Assembly: GCA_030830185.1 (NCBI GenBank)
Contig: JAURNN010000031.1
Span: forward strand, 1 to 26,617
Length of the DNA: 26,617 nt
Reading direction: 5' to 3'
Source of the DNA: Bacillota bacterium
Lineage (GTDB): Bacteria > Bacillota_I > Bacilli_A > Acholeplasmatales > Acholeplasmataceae
Shown: in pieces, positions 15,845 through 23,021 of the stretch
Layout: every line of letters begins with the position of its first letter
How positions within the stretch are numbered: the stretch's first letter is position 1
The notes under the pieces: generated by a model
What the model saw: the letters and a program-made list of their open reading frames with translations, nothing else
Databases searched by the model: none
What the model was told of the DNA's origin: nothing
Program-made: the position numbers and the translations under genes

Positions 15845-16495
15845 TTAAATACTGTTTACTTTTTTACCTATTTCCGTGAGTCGATACATACCATTCCCTA
15901 AAGATTCAAACCAATGATAATAATTTTTATATAAGATTGAATAGGTTTTATCAATCTTTGTCTCTTTTTTGATTTGAGATGGTTTTTTAATTTGATGACC
16001 TAAACATTGAGCGATGATCATTGCTTGCTTCTTATACAATGTCATACGTTTTACTTTGTTTGAACCACCTATATTATCATTATTTAAAGCATGAAATGTA
16101 TCGATTAATCGTTGTTTAGTTTTAGTTTTTTTCTTAGGGATAATGACTTCAGATTCTTTATATATCTCAGCTTTATTTTCAACAAAGATTAATCCAATAC
16201 CTAATCTTTTTAAGATTAGCAGTTTATCTTTAAATGTCACTGATGTTAGCACTTTTTTAGTTGGTTTAAATATAGCGATATACGCTTCATCTGTTAAAGA
16301 TTGTCGTTTTAATATTTGAGCGATGACATTAATATTGAGCTCTTTTTTTAGTTCGATTGCTATCAAATGATCCTCTTTTTTTGCAATGATATCGATATGT
16401 TCAATCTCAGCTTCTACCTCAAATTCAAATGACTCAAACAATTGTTTTACAGGAATATATAATTCTGTTTCTCTCATTGTATCATTATCTCTCAC
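15845..16495 (-). CDS. DUF2161-family PD-(D/E)XK-like protein
   Basis: A 216-residue protein, 210 if started at the ATG at 16477. The N-terminal RETELYIPVKQLFES, then a Glu-rich strand, HIDIIAKK, and LIAIELKKELNINVIAQILKRQ follow the DUF2161 pattern, a predicted PD-(D/E)XK phosphodiesterase fold with Asp in DII and E-L-K as putative catalytic residues. The last 70 residues are basic and may form a winged-helix domain (ending YRLTEIGKKV). The function of the family is not known. The GTG at 16495 overlaps the TGA of a short upstream ORF (GTGA), which favours coupled initiation there; family members, however, usually begin near the MRETELY at 16477. There is no strong ribosome binding site for either. 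Confidence 0.7.
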   Translation of the reverse strand: MRDNDTMRETELYIPVKQLFESFEFEVEAEIEHIDIIAKKEDHLIAIELKKELNINVIAQILKRQSLTDEAYIAIFKPTKKVLTSVTFKDKLLILKRLGIGLIFVENKAEIYKESEVIIPKKKTKTKQRLIDTFHALNNDNIGGSNKVKRMTLYKKQAMIIAQCLGHQIKKPSQIKKETKIDKTYSILYKNYYHWFESLGNGMYRLTEIGKKVNSI

Positions 16496-16551
16496 AATGC
16501 TTTTACGATGTAGTCATTTTTAAATTTTGGATTAAAAGCATATACTCTCAT
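16492..16551 (-). CDS. possible 19-residue leader ORF before the DUF2161 gene
   Basis: A short ORF (MRVYAFNPKFKNDYIVKAL) begins at ATG 16551, with GAGAGGT at a fitting distance upstream, and its TGA overlaps a GTG that opens the DUF2161 frame. It could be a leader peptide that couples translation. Coding is uncertain at this length; the support is only the ribosome binding site and the four-base overlap. Confidence 0.4.
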   Translation of the reverse strand: MRVYAFNPKFKNDYIVKAL

Positions 16552-16586
16552 TTTAGACCTCTCTTACATCTTATCAAAGAACCATT

Positions 16587-16612
16587 AAAAAAACACGTGA
16601 AACTCACGTGTT
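16587..16612 (-). terminator. strong terminator hairpin on the minus strand
   Basis: AACACGTGA (16592-16600) and TCACGTGTT (16604-16612) form a 9-bp perfect stem with a three-base loop; on the minus strand it leads into seven T residues. No protein gene ends upstream of it, so it probably ends a non-coding transcript or attenuates the DUF2161 unit. Confidence 0.7.
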
Positions 16613-16673
16613 TATGTGTAGTTCCCCCCAGAAACTAATGTATCCCCCAATAACATTAATCCCAGCTACACAT
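16587..16673 (-). ncRNA. candidate structured small RNA or leader with G-rich loops
   Basis: On the minus strand, ATGTGTAG (16666-16673) and CTACACAT (16614-16621) can close an 8-bp stem. Inside is a 6-bp hairpin TAATGT/ACATTA (16653-16658 with 16636-16641). Three unpaired segments carry GGG, GGGGG and GGGGGG, unusual in such A/T-rich DNA. One base after the closing stem comes the terminator above. An extended -10-like TGTTTTAAT at 16676-16684 would start transcription at the beginning of the closing stem, giving an RNA of about 80-90 nt. I do not match it to a known RNA family. Confidence 0.45.
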
Positions 16674-16753
16674 GTATTAAAACATAAATCTTATGATAAA
16701 AAAACGGCAAATCTGTCCGAAATTAAGTTTTTTTTAAGATTTAGTCTATGTTC

Positions 16754-16787
16754 TATCATAAATTTATATAAAACTTTATGATACACT
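16754..16787 (+). promoter_or_regulatory. operator-like inverted repeat over the regulator operon promoter
   Basis: TATCATAAA (16754-16762) and TTTATGATA (16775-16783) are perfect 9-bp inverted arms with 12 bp between. The right arm overlaps an extended -10 (TGATACACT, 16779-16787). A protein bound here would block the promoter, and the operon itself encodes HTH proteins, so autoregulation is plausible. Confidence 0.45.
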
Positions 16788-16804
16788 ATGATTAGGGAGT
16801 CCAT

Positions 16805-17752
16805 ATGATTGGTCAAAGTCAATTTACAGAAGTCATTGAGCATCTACGTCTTCAGAAAAAACTCACTTATCAAACCTTCTTAGAAGATATTGTTTCTGAA
16901 CGTTCGTATAGGCGATATATTAATTAAGGTAAACCTTTTAATTTTGAAGTCCTTGTATTGCTTGTTGATAGACTTCAAATGAGAATGCGTGACTTTATCA
17001 TTTTCTCATTAAATCATATTTCTATTAAACATCAGCAAGAAATCTATTTATCTCATTATTTAGACCACGAAATGTTTGATGAAGCAAAAAAATTATTAGA
17101 TACTGTTAATCCTCCATTTTATACGCATGTTGGTAAAGTCATTTTACCCTCTTTATTAAAACGTTACGCCTATCTTAACCATCACATTGATAAGTATGAA
17201 TATCTTCATTTTCTAAAAAGTCAAATCAATCTTGAACATCTAAAATTAAGAAAAATTATCGGTAGAAACGCTATTAAAGTTCTTCTATAACTGCTACAAG
17301 ATGGAACATTTGAAGATCAATTCCAGGTTGTTCCTATCTTATTTGAAGTCATGCTTGGTGATAAACAACTGATCACTCAACAATATGATATTGATATGAA
17401 TGTCATACAAAGTCTTGCTCATTCATTATTTTCCAACAAACAATTAAAAGAAGCGTTTTCTTCATCAATTGATCAAACCTTTTTATATGCAACGGAAAAT
17501 ATAAAAAAATATCATTTAGATGACGGTTTGATTTCTTTTTTTACAGATGCACTTCATTACATCCAAAAAGAAGATCAATCGTTTTCTAAATATATCATGT
17601 ATTATTTAATGATCAAACGACTCCAAAATCTAAACTACCAAGCAAAAAATGATGCTTTACTTCAAAATCTACTAACCTTAGATGAATTAAAATCAATCGT
17701 TAAAAATACTTCTCTAAATAATTTATACTTTATGAAAGCAGGTAAGATTTAA
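16805..17752 (+). pseudogene. HTH/TPR-like regulator gene interrupted by two in-frame TAA codons
   Basis: A single frame of 316 codons runs from the ATG at 16805 (GGGAG upstream) to TAA at 17750-17752, but is cut by TAA at 16925-16927 (codon 41) and 17288-17290 (codon 162). No frameshift is present. The first 75 codons align with the next gene: LRLQKKLTYQTFLEDIVSERSYRRYIN-stop-GKPFNFEVLVLLVDRL against the paralogue's XRE-type HTH, where the stop replaces Gln. The rest is helical, as in Rgg/PlcR-type regulators with TPR-like repeats. Both stops would arise from CAA by one C-to-T change, the second by inference. It may be a recent pseudogene, or the two fragments could be made separately. The end overlaps the next start (TAATG). 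Confidence 0.75.
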
Positions 17753-18657
17753 TGGATTATTCTAATAAAGAACTCACCTATTATTTAGAAGCTGTAGAAT
17801 CCCTAAGAAAAGAAAAAGGGTTATCCATTGATGATCTGATTGAAGATGTGACATCTGAGAGAAGTTATCGACGTTATCTTAATCAAGAACTACCGATTCC
17901 ATTAAATACACTAGAAAAACTCATTTTTAAACTTGATGTAGACTTTCCAGATATTTTAATTTATGTCTTGAAAATCAAACAAAAACCCTCTGGTATCATT
18001 GAATTTTTAACCAATACACATTATCAAGAGTATGAACTTGCAAAACCTTTCTATAAAAATTTAAAACATTACGATAAAGACTCTTCTAATCTTAATACTT
18101 TAGTATTCCTTTATGTCTCCTATTATGATTACTTAACGAATCTTTTATCTCTAGATGAACTTAGAAAACTCTTTGATTCTAGCAAGCATTTTTTTGATGA
18201 TTCAATATCAAATATCGAATCCTTAAGCTACTTTGTTTTGTATGCATATATTTTTGATAATCTTACTTATCACGACATCATCACCTCAAGTTTGCTAGAG
18301 AAAAACTTCTACATGTCTCAAATCTTACTTTTTGATATTATTATTGATCAGTATTTAATTTTCTTATCCAAAAAATCAAGCTATCAAGATGATTATATGA
18401 AACTTGCTTCATTTTTCTATCAAGTCGCTCATTTGTGGCATGATGCTTATTTTATCTATAGTGCTCATATTCATCAAGCGTATCAAAAGTTTTTAAATTC
18501 TGATGAAACGTATCTCATCGATTTAAAAAAGCATTTATATTATGAATATATGCTTTTATCTAAACCATCTACGTTATATCTTTCAATCATCTCTTCGATG
18601 ACATCAATTTCAAAAGAAACCATCATTAAAAATGATTTATTAGAGGCTATTCAATGA
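17752..18657 (+). CDS. HTH-type (XRE/Rgg-like) regulator with helical C-terminal domain
   Basis: A 301-residue intact protein. Residues about 10-65 (VESLRKEKGLSIDDLIEDVTSERSYRRYLNQ and the following LNTLEKLIFKLDV) fit an XRE-family helix-turn-helix of the type found in Rgg/PlcR/SinR-like regulators. The remaining 235 residues are rich in Tyr, Leu and Phe and predicted to be helical, resembling the peptide-sensing TPR domain of those regulators, but no repeats are clear by eye. It is the paralogue of the broken gene before it. Its ATG overlaps that gene's stop and its own stop overlaps the nuclease gene start (ATGA), so the three form one tightly coupled operon. The signal it senses, if any, is unknown. 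Confidence 0.7.
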   Translation: MDYSNKELTYYLEAVESLRKEKGLSIDDLIEDVTSERSYRRYLNQELPIPLNTLEKLIFKLDVDFPDILIYVLKIKQKPSGIIEFLTNTHYQEYELAKPFYKNLKHYDKDSSNLNTLVFLYVSYYDYLTNLLSLDELRKLFDSSKHFFDDSISNIESLSYFVLYAYIFDNLTYHDIITSSLLEKNFYMSQILLFDIIIDQYLIFLSKKSSYQDDYMKLASFFYQVAHLWHDAYFIYSAHIHQAYQKFLNSDETYLIDLKKHLYYEYMLLSKPSTLYLSIISSMTSISKETIIKNDLLEAIQ

Positions 18658-19268
18658 AAACATCGTTACAAGTAGAAGACTATTACATTGAATTTGACGC
18701 TGAAACACATCAATATTGGGTTGATCATGTTCCTGTCATTTCAGTCACCCAACTCATTAAAGAAATTTTACCCTCTCCTTATAAACGTGTTGATCCAACG
18801 ATTCTAGCGCGTGCGGCTGAGCGCGGTACTGAACTTCATGATTCGATTGAACATTTTGAAGAAACAGGAGAAATCAGTCATTTAACCGAATTTAAAAACT
18901 ATTTGAAATTAAAAAAACAACATCAAATTGATGTTGTTAAAAATGAGCAAATTGTTGTCATTTCACATTTAGGAATTGTTATTGCTGCTGGAAGATTTGA
19001 TATGATTGTTACCTCTCCTTTTATGAAAGGACAAGGTATCGTTGATGTAAAGCGTATGGCACATCTTCATCAAACACATTTATCATTACAACTCAATTTG
19101 TATAAGCTTGGTTATGAACAAACGTATAAAACGCCAATTTCTTATTTAAAGTGTATTCATTTACGTGGTCATCACTATGAATATGTTGATATTATGTTCG
19201 ATAAAGCTTTACTTCAACGATCTTTAAATAAATATGTTGATTTACATCCAGAGTTATTTATCACTTAA
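18654..19268 (+). CDS. RecB-motif PD-(D/E)XK nuclease-like protein
   Basis: A 204-residue predicted nuclease with all core motifs of the RecB/phage-exonuclease branch: AAERGTELHDSIE (54-66, conserved His62), GRFD (Asp116), the catalytic IVDVK (Asp131, Lys133), and QLNLY (146-150, the Q-x(3)-Y motif). The N-terminal VPVISVTQLIKEILPSPY resembles phage-type members of the family. It would act on DNA ends or single-stranded DNA, but the substrate is not known. It sits last in an operon with two HTH regulators. The last 8 bases overlap the convergent glpK gene, with no terminator between. No adjacent helicase is present. Confidence 0.82.
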   Translation: MKTSLQVEDYYIEFDAETHQYWVDHVPVISVTQLIKEILPSPYKRVDPTILARAAERGTELHDSIEHFEETGEISHLTEFKNYLKLKKQHQIDVVKNEQIVVISHLGIVIAAGRFDMIVTSPFMKGQGIVDVKRMAHLHQTHLSLQLNLYKLGYEQTYKTPISYLKCIHLRGHHYEYVDIMFDKALLQRSLNKYVDLHPELFIT

Positions 19269-20766
19269 GATCATCTAAGGATGGTCTTTTATATTGTATG
19301 GTAGCTTTGACTGCTTCTTGCCAACCTTCTAATAGCTTTTCTCTTAGAGGATTTGACATCAATGGATGATATGTTTGTGAGGGGATATGAATACTTAAAA
19401 TCGCCTCCAAATCTTTATATATACCAACGGTTAACCCTGCCATCCAAGCAACACCGCGTGCTGTAGATTCTAATTGATCGGGTTTAATGATATCAAGCCC
19501 CATGATATCTGCTTGAAACTGCATTAGAAATAAATTGCTAGTTGCTCCGCCATCAACATGAATTGATGTGATTGGAAGTTGACTATCTTTTTTCATGGCT
19601 TCAATCACATCATAACTTTGATATGCAATGGATTCTAATGCGGCACGAGAAAAATGTTTATCTGTTGTACCACGGGTAATCCCAAAAATGGAACCTCTTG
19701 CTTCACTTGACCAGTAAGGTGTTCCTAGTCCAACAAATGCCGGAACCATGTAGACGCCTTCATTATGAAGTAACGCTTTTGCGTGTGGCTCAGTTTCTTT
19801 TGCATTTTCAATGATTTTTAATCCGTCTCTTAACCACTGTACAGCAGACCCTGCAACAAAAACAGATCCTTCTAGAGCATACGTCACTTGATCACCTATT
19901 TGCCATGCAACCGTTGATAATAATCCTAGTTTAGACTTTGGAATGTCATTTCCAGTATTCATCAATAAAAAACAACCTGTCCCGTAAGTATTTTTAACAT
20001 CACCTTGACTAAAAGCACGTTGACCAAATAATGCAGCTTGTTGATCTCCTAAAATCCCACCAATTGGTATTTCATTTCCAAAAAAATGATGCGCCTTTGT
20101 ATAGCCAAACATACATGATGAGGGTTTGACTTTTGGTAAGGTTTGTAAGGGAATGTCAAATAATGAAAGTAAGTCTAAATCCCAAGATAATGTGTGAATA
20201 TTAAAAAGCATCGTTCTTGATGCGTTGGATACATCTGTCACATGATTACCAGTTAGTTTATATGTAATAAAACTATCAATGGTTCCAAAAGCAAGTCTAT
20301 CTTCTTCAATTAAAGTATCAATATTGGGGATGTTTTTCATGAGCCAAGAAAGTTTGGATGCTGAAAAATATGGGTCAATCACAAGTCCAGTTTTTTCTTG
20401 AATCATTGCTTCATAACCTTCTTTTTTAAGTCTTTCACAATGATCTTGAGTTTGTCTTGATTGCCACACGATGGCATGCTGAAGAGGTTGCTCTGTTTTT
20501 TTGTCCCATGCAACGACTGTTTCTCTTTGATTGGTGATACCAATGACTTGAATTTCATTAGGATCAATATTTTTTTGATAAATGGCTTGGGTCATGGTAG
20601 TTAAAACGGACAACCAAATTTCATTGGCATCATGATAGACCCATCCAAGATTTGGATAGTATTGTGTAATTTCTTTCTGGGACATTGAAATGATTTCTGA
20701 TTGATGATTAAAGATTATCGTTCTCGTTGATGTTGTTCCTTGGTCAATCACAAGTATATAAGACAT
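19261..20766 (-). CDS. glpK: glycerol kinase
   Basis: A 501-residue enzyme that phosphorylates glycerol with ATP to sn-glycerol 3-phosphate. It has the FGGY-family opening DQGTTSTRTIIF, the glycerol-binding TNQRETVVAWD and WQSRQT, the catalytic base in GDQQAALFG (Asp241), and NTYGTGCF, with GGATSNLFLMQFQADI near the end. The HHFFG stretch carries a His (about 227) where Enterococcus and other Firmicute kinases are activated by HPr of the sugar phosphotransferase system, so such control is likely here. The ATG at 20766 follows GAGGG. The stop overlaps the convergent nuclease gene by 8 bases. No glpF or glpO gene is adjacent in this window. Confidence 0.96.
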   Translation of the reverse strand: MSYILVIDQGTTSTRTIIFNHQSEIISMSQKEITQYYPNLGWVYHDANEIWLSVLTTMTQAIYQKNIDPNEIQVIGITNQRETVVAWDKKTEQPLQHAIVWQSRQTQDHCERLKKEGYEAMIQEKTGLVIDPYFSASKLSWLMKNIPNIDTLIEEDRLAFGTIDSFITYKLTGNHVTDVSNASRTMLFNIHTLSWDLDLLSLFDIPLQTLPKVKPSSCMFGYTKAHHFFGNEIPIGGILGDQQAALFGQRAFSQGDVKNTYGTGCFLLMNTGNDIPKSKLGLLSTVAWQIGDQVTYALEGSVFVAGSAVQWLRDGLKIIENAKETEPHAKALLHNEGVYMVPAFVGLGTPYWSSEARGSIFGITRGTTDKHFSRAALESIAYQSYDVIEAMKKDSQLPITSIHVDGGATSNLFLMQFQADIMGLDIIKPDQLESTARGVAWMAGLTVGIYKDLEAILSIHIPSQTYHPLMSNPLREKLLEGWQEAVKATIQYKRPSLDDLK

Positions 20767-20812
20767 AATACCCTCACAATAATATTCTATAAAGTTGCAA
20801 AGTGATAATGAT

Positions 20813-20835
20813 TTCTAATATTAGAATACTCTAAT
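20813..20835. promoter_or_regulatory. overlapping palindromes upstream of glpK
   Basis: TTCTAATATTAGAA (20813-20826) is a perfect palindrome, and ATTAGA-ATAC-TCTAAT (20820-20835) is a second one sharing its right half. They lie about 45-70 bp upstream of the glpK start, a position suitable for an operator. No factor can be named. Confidence 0.35.
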
Positions 20836-20840
20836 GTTCC

Positions 20841-20882
20841 TAAAAATACAATAAAAGGATGAATCTTTCATCCTTTTATTGT
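20841..20882 (-). terminator. terminator hairpin between antiporter and glpK genes
   Basis: ACAATAAAAGGATGA (20848-20862) pairs perfectly over 15 bp with TCATCCTTTTATTGT (20868-20882); on the minus strand ATTTTTA follows. It probably ends the antiporter transcript, whose stop is about 80 nt upstream. Confidence 0.65.
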
Positions 20883-20960
20883 GTAACTTCATATAAGGTT
20901 TTTTTAAATCTAATTCGTATCTATTAAACTGAAATAATCTCTTGAATATTCAAATATGAT

Positions 20961-22223
20961 TTATGTTTCAACAACAAGTCCACTTGCGTTTCGTTCTTTT
21001 TGTTTTAGTGGTTTTTTAGAAATTTTTATTTCTCCGAAATGCTCTAAAGTTTTTTTAAATAAAATCGGTCCTACAATTTCAAAGAATAAAATGCCTGTTA
21101 GTACCACTGTCTTAATAAGTAACGCTTCATTTGTAGGAAACATAGATGATACTGCAACCAGCATTCCTATTTCAACACCTCCTTGAGGTAAAATCGATAA
21201 TCCTGTACCAATTTTAACATTTCTAGGTGCTTTGGTAAGGACACCACCTAAATACGCACCACCAATTTTACCGATGGATCTAAAAACTATATATAATAAT
21301 GCAATGAATCCAGCATCTACTAAAACACTTAGTGAAAGTTGTGCGCCAGCTAATGTAAAAAATAAAATAATGAAAGGTCCAGAAAAATTTGAGATTGCGG
21401 CTTCTTGAATTTCAAAAGGTTCTTTTTTAATAAAATTCGTAAATACCATCCCAATCATCATCGGTGTTAAAATATTAGATAAATGAAATGTGTGAGTTAA
21501 ATACACACTAATAAGAACTGAAGATAATGAAATAATTAAGTATGCAATATATTTTTCTTTCTTTTCTAACTTCACGACAAATATTTTAGACATCACACCT
21601 AAAAAAAGTCCAAAGCCTGATCCAACTAAAACAGATAATATCACTTCAGTCATTGGCTCAATCAATGCTGATTCAATGTTTAGAACGGTTGCCCCAAGGG
21701 TTGAAACTGCAATGGATGTAAAAAGTCCAAAAATGACAACCCCAAACATATCATCAATCCCAACAACAGGAACTACTGTATCAACAATTGGACCTTTTGC
21801 TTTATATTTTTTAATCATTACCATAATTGGCGCTGGTGCAGTTGCAGTTGCAATTGCTGATAACGTTAATGCAAGCCATAAACGACCATCAATTGCATAC
21901 ACTAAACTAAATACAAGAGTTGCTGTTAATAAAGCTTGTACCGTTGTAATTGTTAATATTGCTTTCCCACTTTTCTTAAGTTTAGGTAACCATAACTCAG
22001 TTCCTATTTGGTACGCTATAATACCTAATACAACATTATTAATGATATTAAATCCCTCAAGCGTTTCATTAGAAATCACACCAAATATAGATGGCCCTAA
22101 AAAGACACCTGCTATGACATATCCAGTAATTGCAGGTAAATTTAGTTTTTCTGCAATTCTTCCAAAAAAATATCCAGTCAGTAATGCAATACCACTTAAT
22201 AATAAAAAGATGTAAATATCCAT
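20961..22223 (-). CDS. cation:proton antiporter (CPA2/Kef-type)
   Basis: A 420-residue membrane protein with about 12 helices, of the monovalent cation:proton antiporter-2 fold. Family marks are the N-terminal GRIAEKLNLPAITGYVIAG, GIIAYQIGTELWL, and the core helix with VVPVVGIDDMFGVVIFG, in which the Asp pair corresponds to the ion-exchange site. A second discontinuous-helix region contains LSILPQGGVEIGML. The C-terminal TrkA-N domain of full Kef proteins is absent; there is only a short basic tail. It probably exchanges Na+ or K+ for protons. The ATG follows AAGGAG, and a good promoter lies at 22277-22304. Confidence 0.88.
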   Translation of the reverse strand: MDIYIFLLLSGIALLTGYFFGRIAEKLNLPAITGYVIAGVFLGPSIFGVISNETLEGFNIINNVVLGIIAYQIGTELWLPKLKKSGKAILTITTVQALLTATLVFSLVYAIDGRLWLALTLSAIATATAPAPIMVMIKKYKAKGPIVDTVVPVVGIDDMFGVVIFGLFTSIAVSTLGATVLNIESALIEPMTEVILSVLVGSGFGLFLGVMSKIFVVKLEKKEKYIAYLIISLSSVLISVYLTHTFHLSNILTPMMIGMVFTNFIKKEPFEIQEAAISNFSGPFIILFFTLAGAQLSLSVLVDAGFIALLYIVFRSIGKIGGAYLGGVLTKAPRNVKIGTGLSILPQGGVEIGMLVAVSSMFPTNEALLIKTVVLTGILFFEIVGPILFKKTLEHFGEIKISKKPLKQKERNASGLVVET

Positions 22224-22229
22224 GTAAAC

Positions 22230-22252
22230 TCCTTCGTAAAGACAAAAAATAA
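22230..22252 (-). other. small hairpin in the antiporter leader
   Basis: AGACAAA and TTTGTCT arms lie just before the ribosome binding site on the minus strand. It could affect leader stability; no regulatory role is evident. Confidence 0.3.
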
Positions 22253-22276
22253 CTTTGTCTACCTATTTCCATCACG

Positions 22277-22304
22277 ATTATACGCTTAAGATGTGAAAAT
22301 ACAA
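22277..22304 (-). promoter_or_regulatory. promoter of the antiporter gene
   Basis: The minus strand has TTGTAT (22299-22304) and TATAAT (22277-22282) with 16 bp between, about 50 nt upstream of the start codon. Confidence 0.6.
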
Positions 22305-22343
22305 TGCTTTGTTTCATGAAAACGTATTCAAATTTAAAAAGCA

Positions 22344-22372
22344 TAAAAAAAAGACCTTTAGGTCTTTTTTTT
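22344..22372. terminator. terminator after the 22371-23021 gene
   Basis: AAAGACCT and AGGTCTTT form a tight hairpin with A and T runs on either side; it overlaps the stop codon of the preceding minus-strand gene. Confidence 0.8.
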
Positions 22373-23021
22373 AATTGACATAAGGTCTTTCATCTTTAGG
22401 ATCTTCTAAAGGGACCTCTTGCTGTTTTTCTTTTATTTTTTCGGGTTTTTTATCTTTTTGTTTTTCATCTTGGGTGATCATTTGACGATATTTTTTATAT
22501 CCTCCATATCCATCAACGGATAAGATGCCTGCACCTATGACTGAAATGATTAAGAAAAAGATACCGATTAGTGACGCGTCAAATTGTGGACTAAAGACGA
22601 TTGCTGTTCCAATCGATAATGATGCTAAATGGATGATAAATTCTAAGACTTTTGTTTTTTCATTAAAAAATACAGTTGACATAAAATAAATCACACCACG
22701 TGCATAAAACACAAATCCTAATCCAAAACGGTAAACGAGTTCCCATAAAGATGTATTTCCACCATCACTTCCCATTTGTAAGGAAGCAAAAATTAAGACA
22801 CCACCTAAAATTGCAGTGATGAGTACTTCTAGTAAATGAATGGTTCTAGAAACTTCATGTTTTAGTGTCTTTAACAATGGAAACACTCTAAATAATGCAA
22901 AAATGACTAAAATCACACCGGTCATTAAATAAACGACATCTTCTGAAAATGCCATAAAAAGACCAACACCGAGTAAAATACCCGCTAATATAAACTTGAT
23001 GATCCATATTCTATCTTTCAT
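22371..23021 (-). CDS. hypothetical membrane protein (HdeD/DUF308-like layout)
   Basis: A 216-residue protein with about six hydrophobic segments arranged in short paired helices, a layout like HdeD/DUF308 proteins, and a long charged cytosolic tail (from about 180, rich in Lys, Glu and Gln). I do not assign a function. Its ATG overlaps the stop of the lipid kinase gene (ATGA) and is preceded by a very strong AGGAGGA site, so the two are co-expressed; a role near the membrane lipid or envelope is only a guess from this neighbour. Confidence 0.6.
   Translation of the reverse strand: MKDRIWIIKFILAGILLGVGLFMAFSEDVVYLMTGVILVIFALFRVFPLLKTLKHEVSRTIHLLEVLITAILGGVLIFASLQMGSDGGNTSLWELVYRFGLGFVFYARGVIYFMSTVFFNEKTKVLEFIIHLASLSIGTAIVFSPQFDASLIGIFFLIISVIGAGILSVDGYGGYKKYRQMITQDEKQKDKKPEKIKEKQQEVPLEDPKDERPYVN

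Larger units (their letters stand above)
16496..16804. other. 309-bp intergenic region between divergent DUF2161 and regulator genes
   Basis: It holds, from left to right, the short ORF at 16492-16551, a terminator and candidate RNA on the minus strand (16587-16684), an A/T-rich stretch with another TTATGATA copy (16691-16698), and the promoter/operator of the plus-strand operon (16754-16787). I see no tRNA or further coding frame. Confidence 0.7.

Noticed and set aside
16477..16490. An extended -10 (TGATACAAT-like) over the DUF2161 start
   Set aside because: A transcript from there would begin inside the coding region with no later plausible start codon, so it is probably chance in A/T-rich DNA.
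16805..17752. An alternative genetic code with TAA read as Gln
   Set aside because: Many other genes in the window end at TAA with terminators right behind, so TAA is a normal stop.
21676..22215. A 179-codon plus-strand frame inside the antiporter gene
   Set aside because: Antisense shadow of a conserved transporter; composition mirrors the hydrophobic codons on the other strand.
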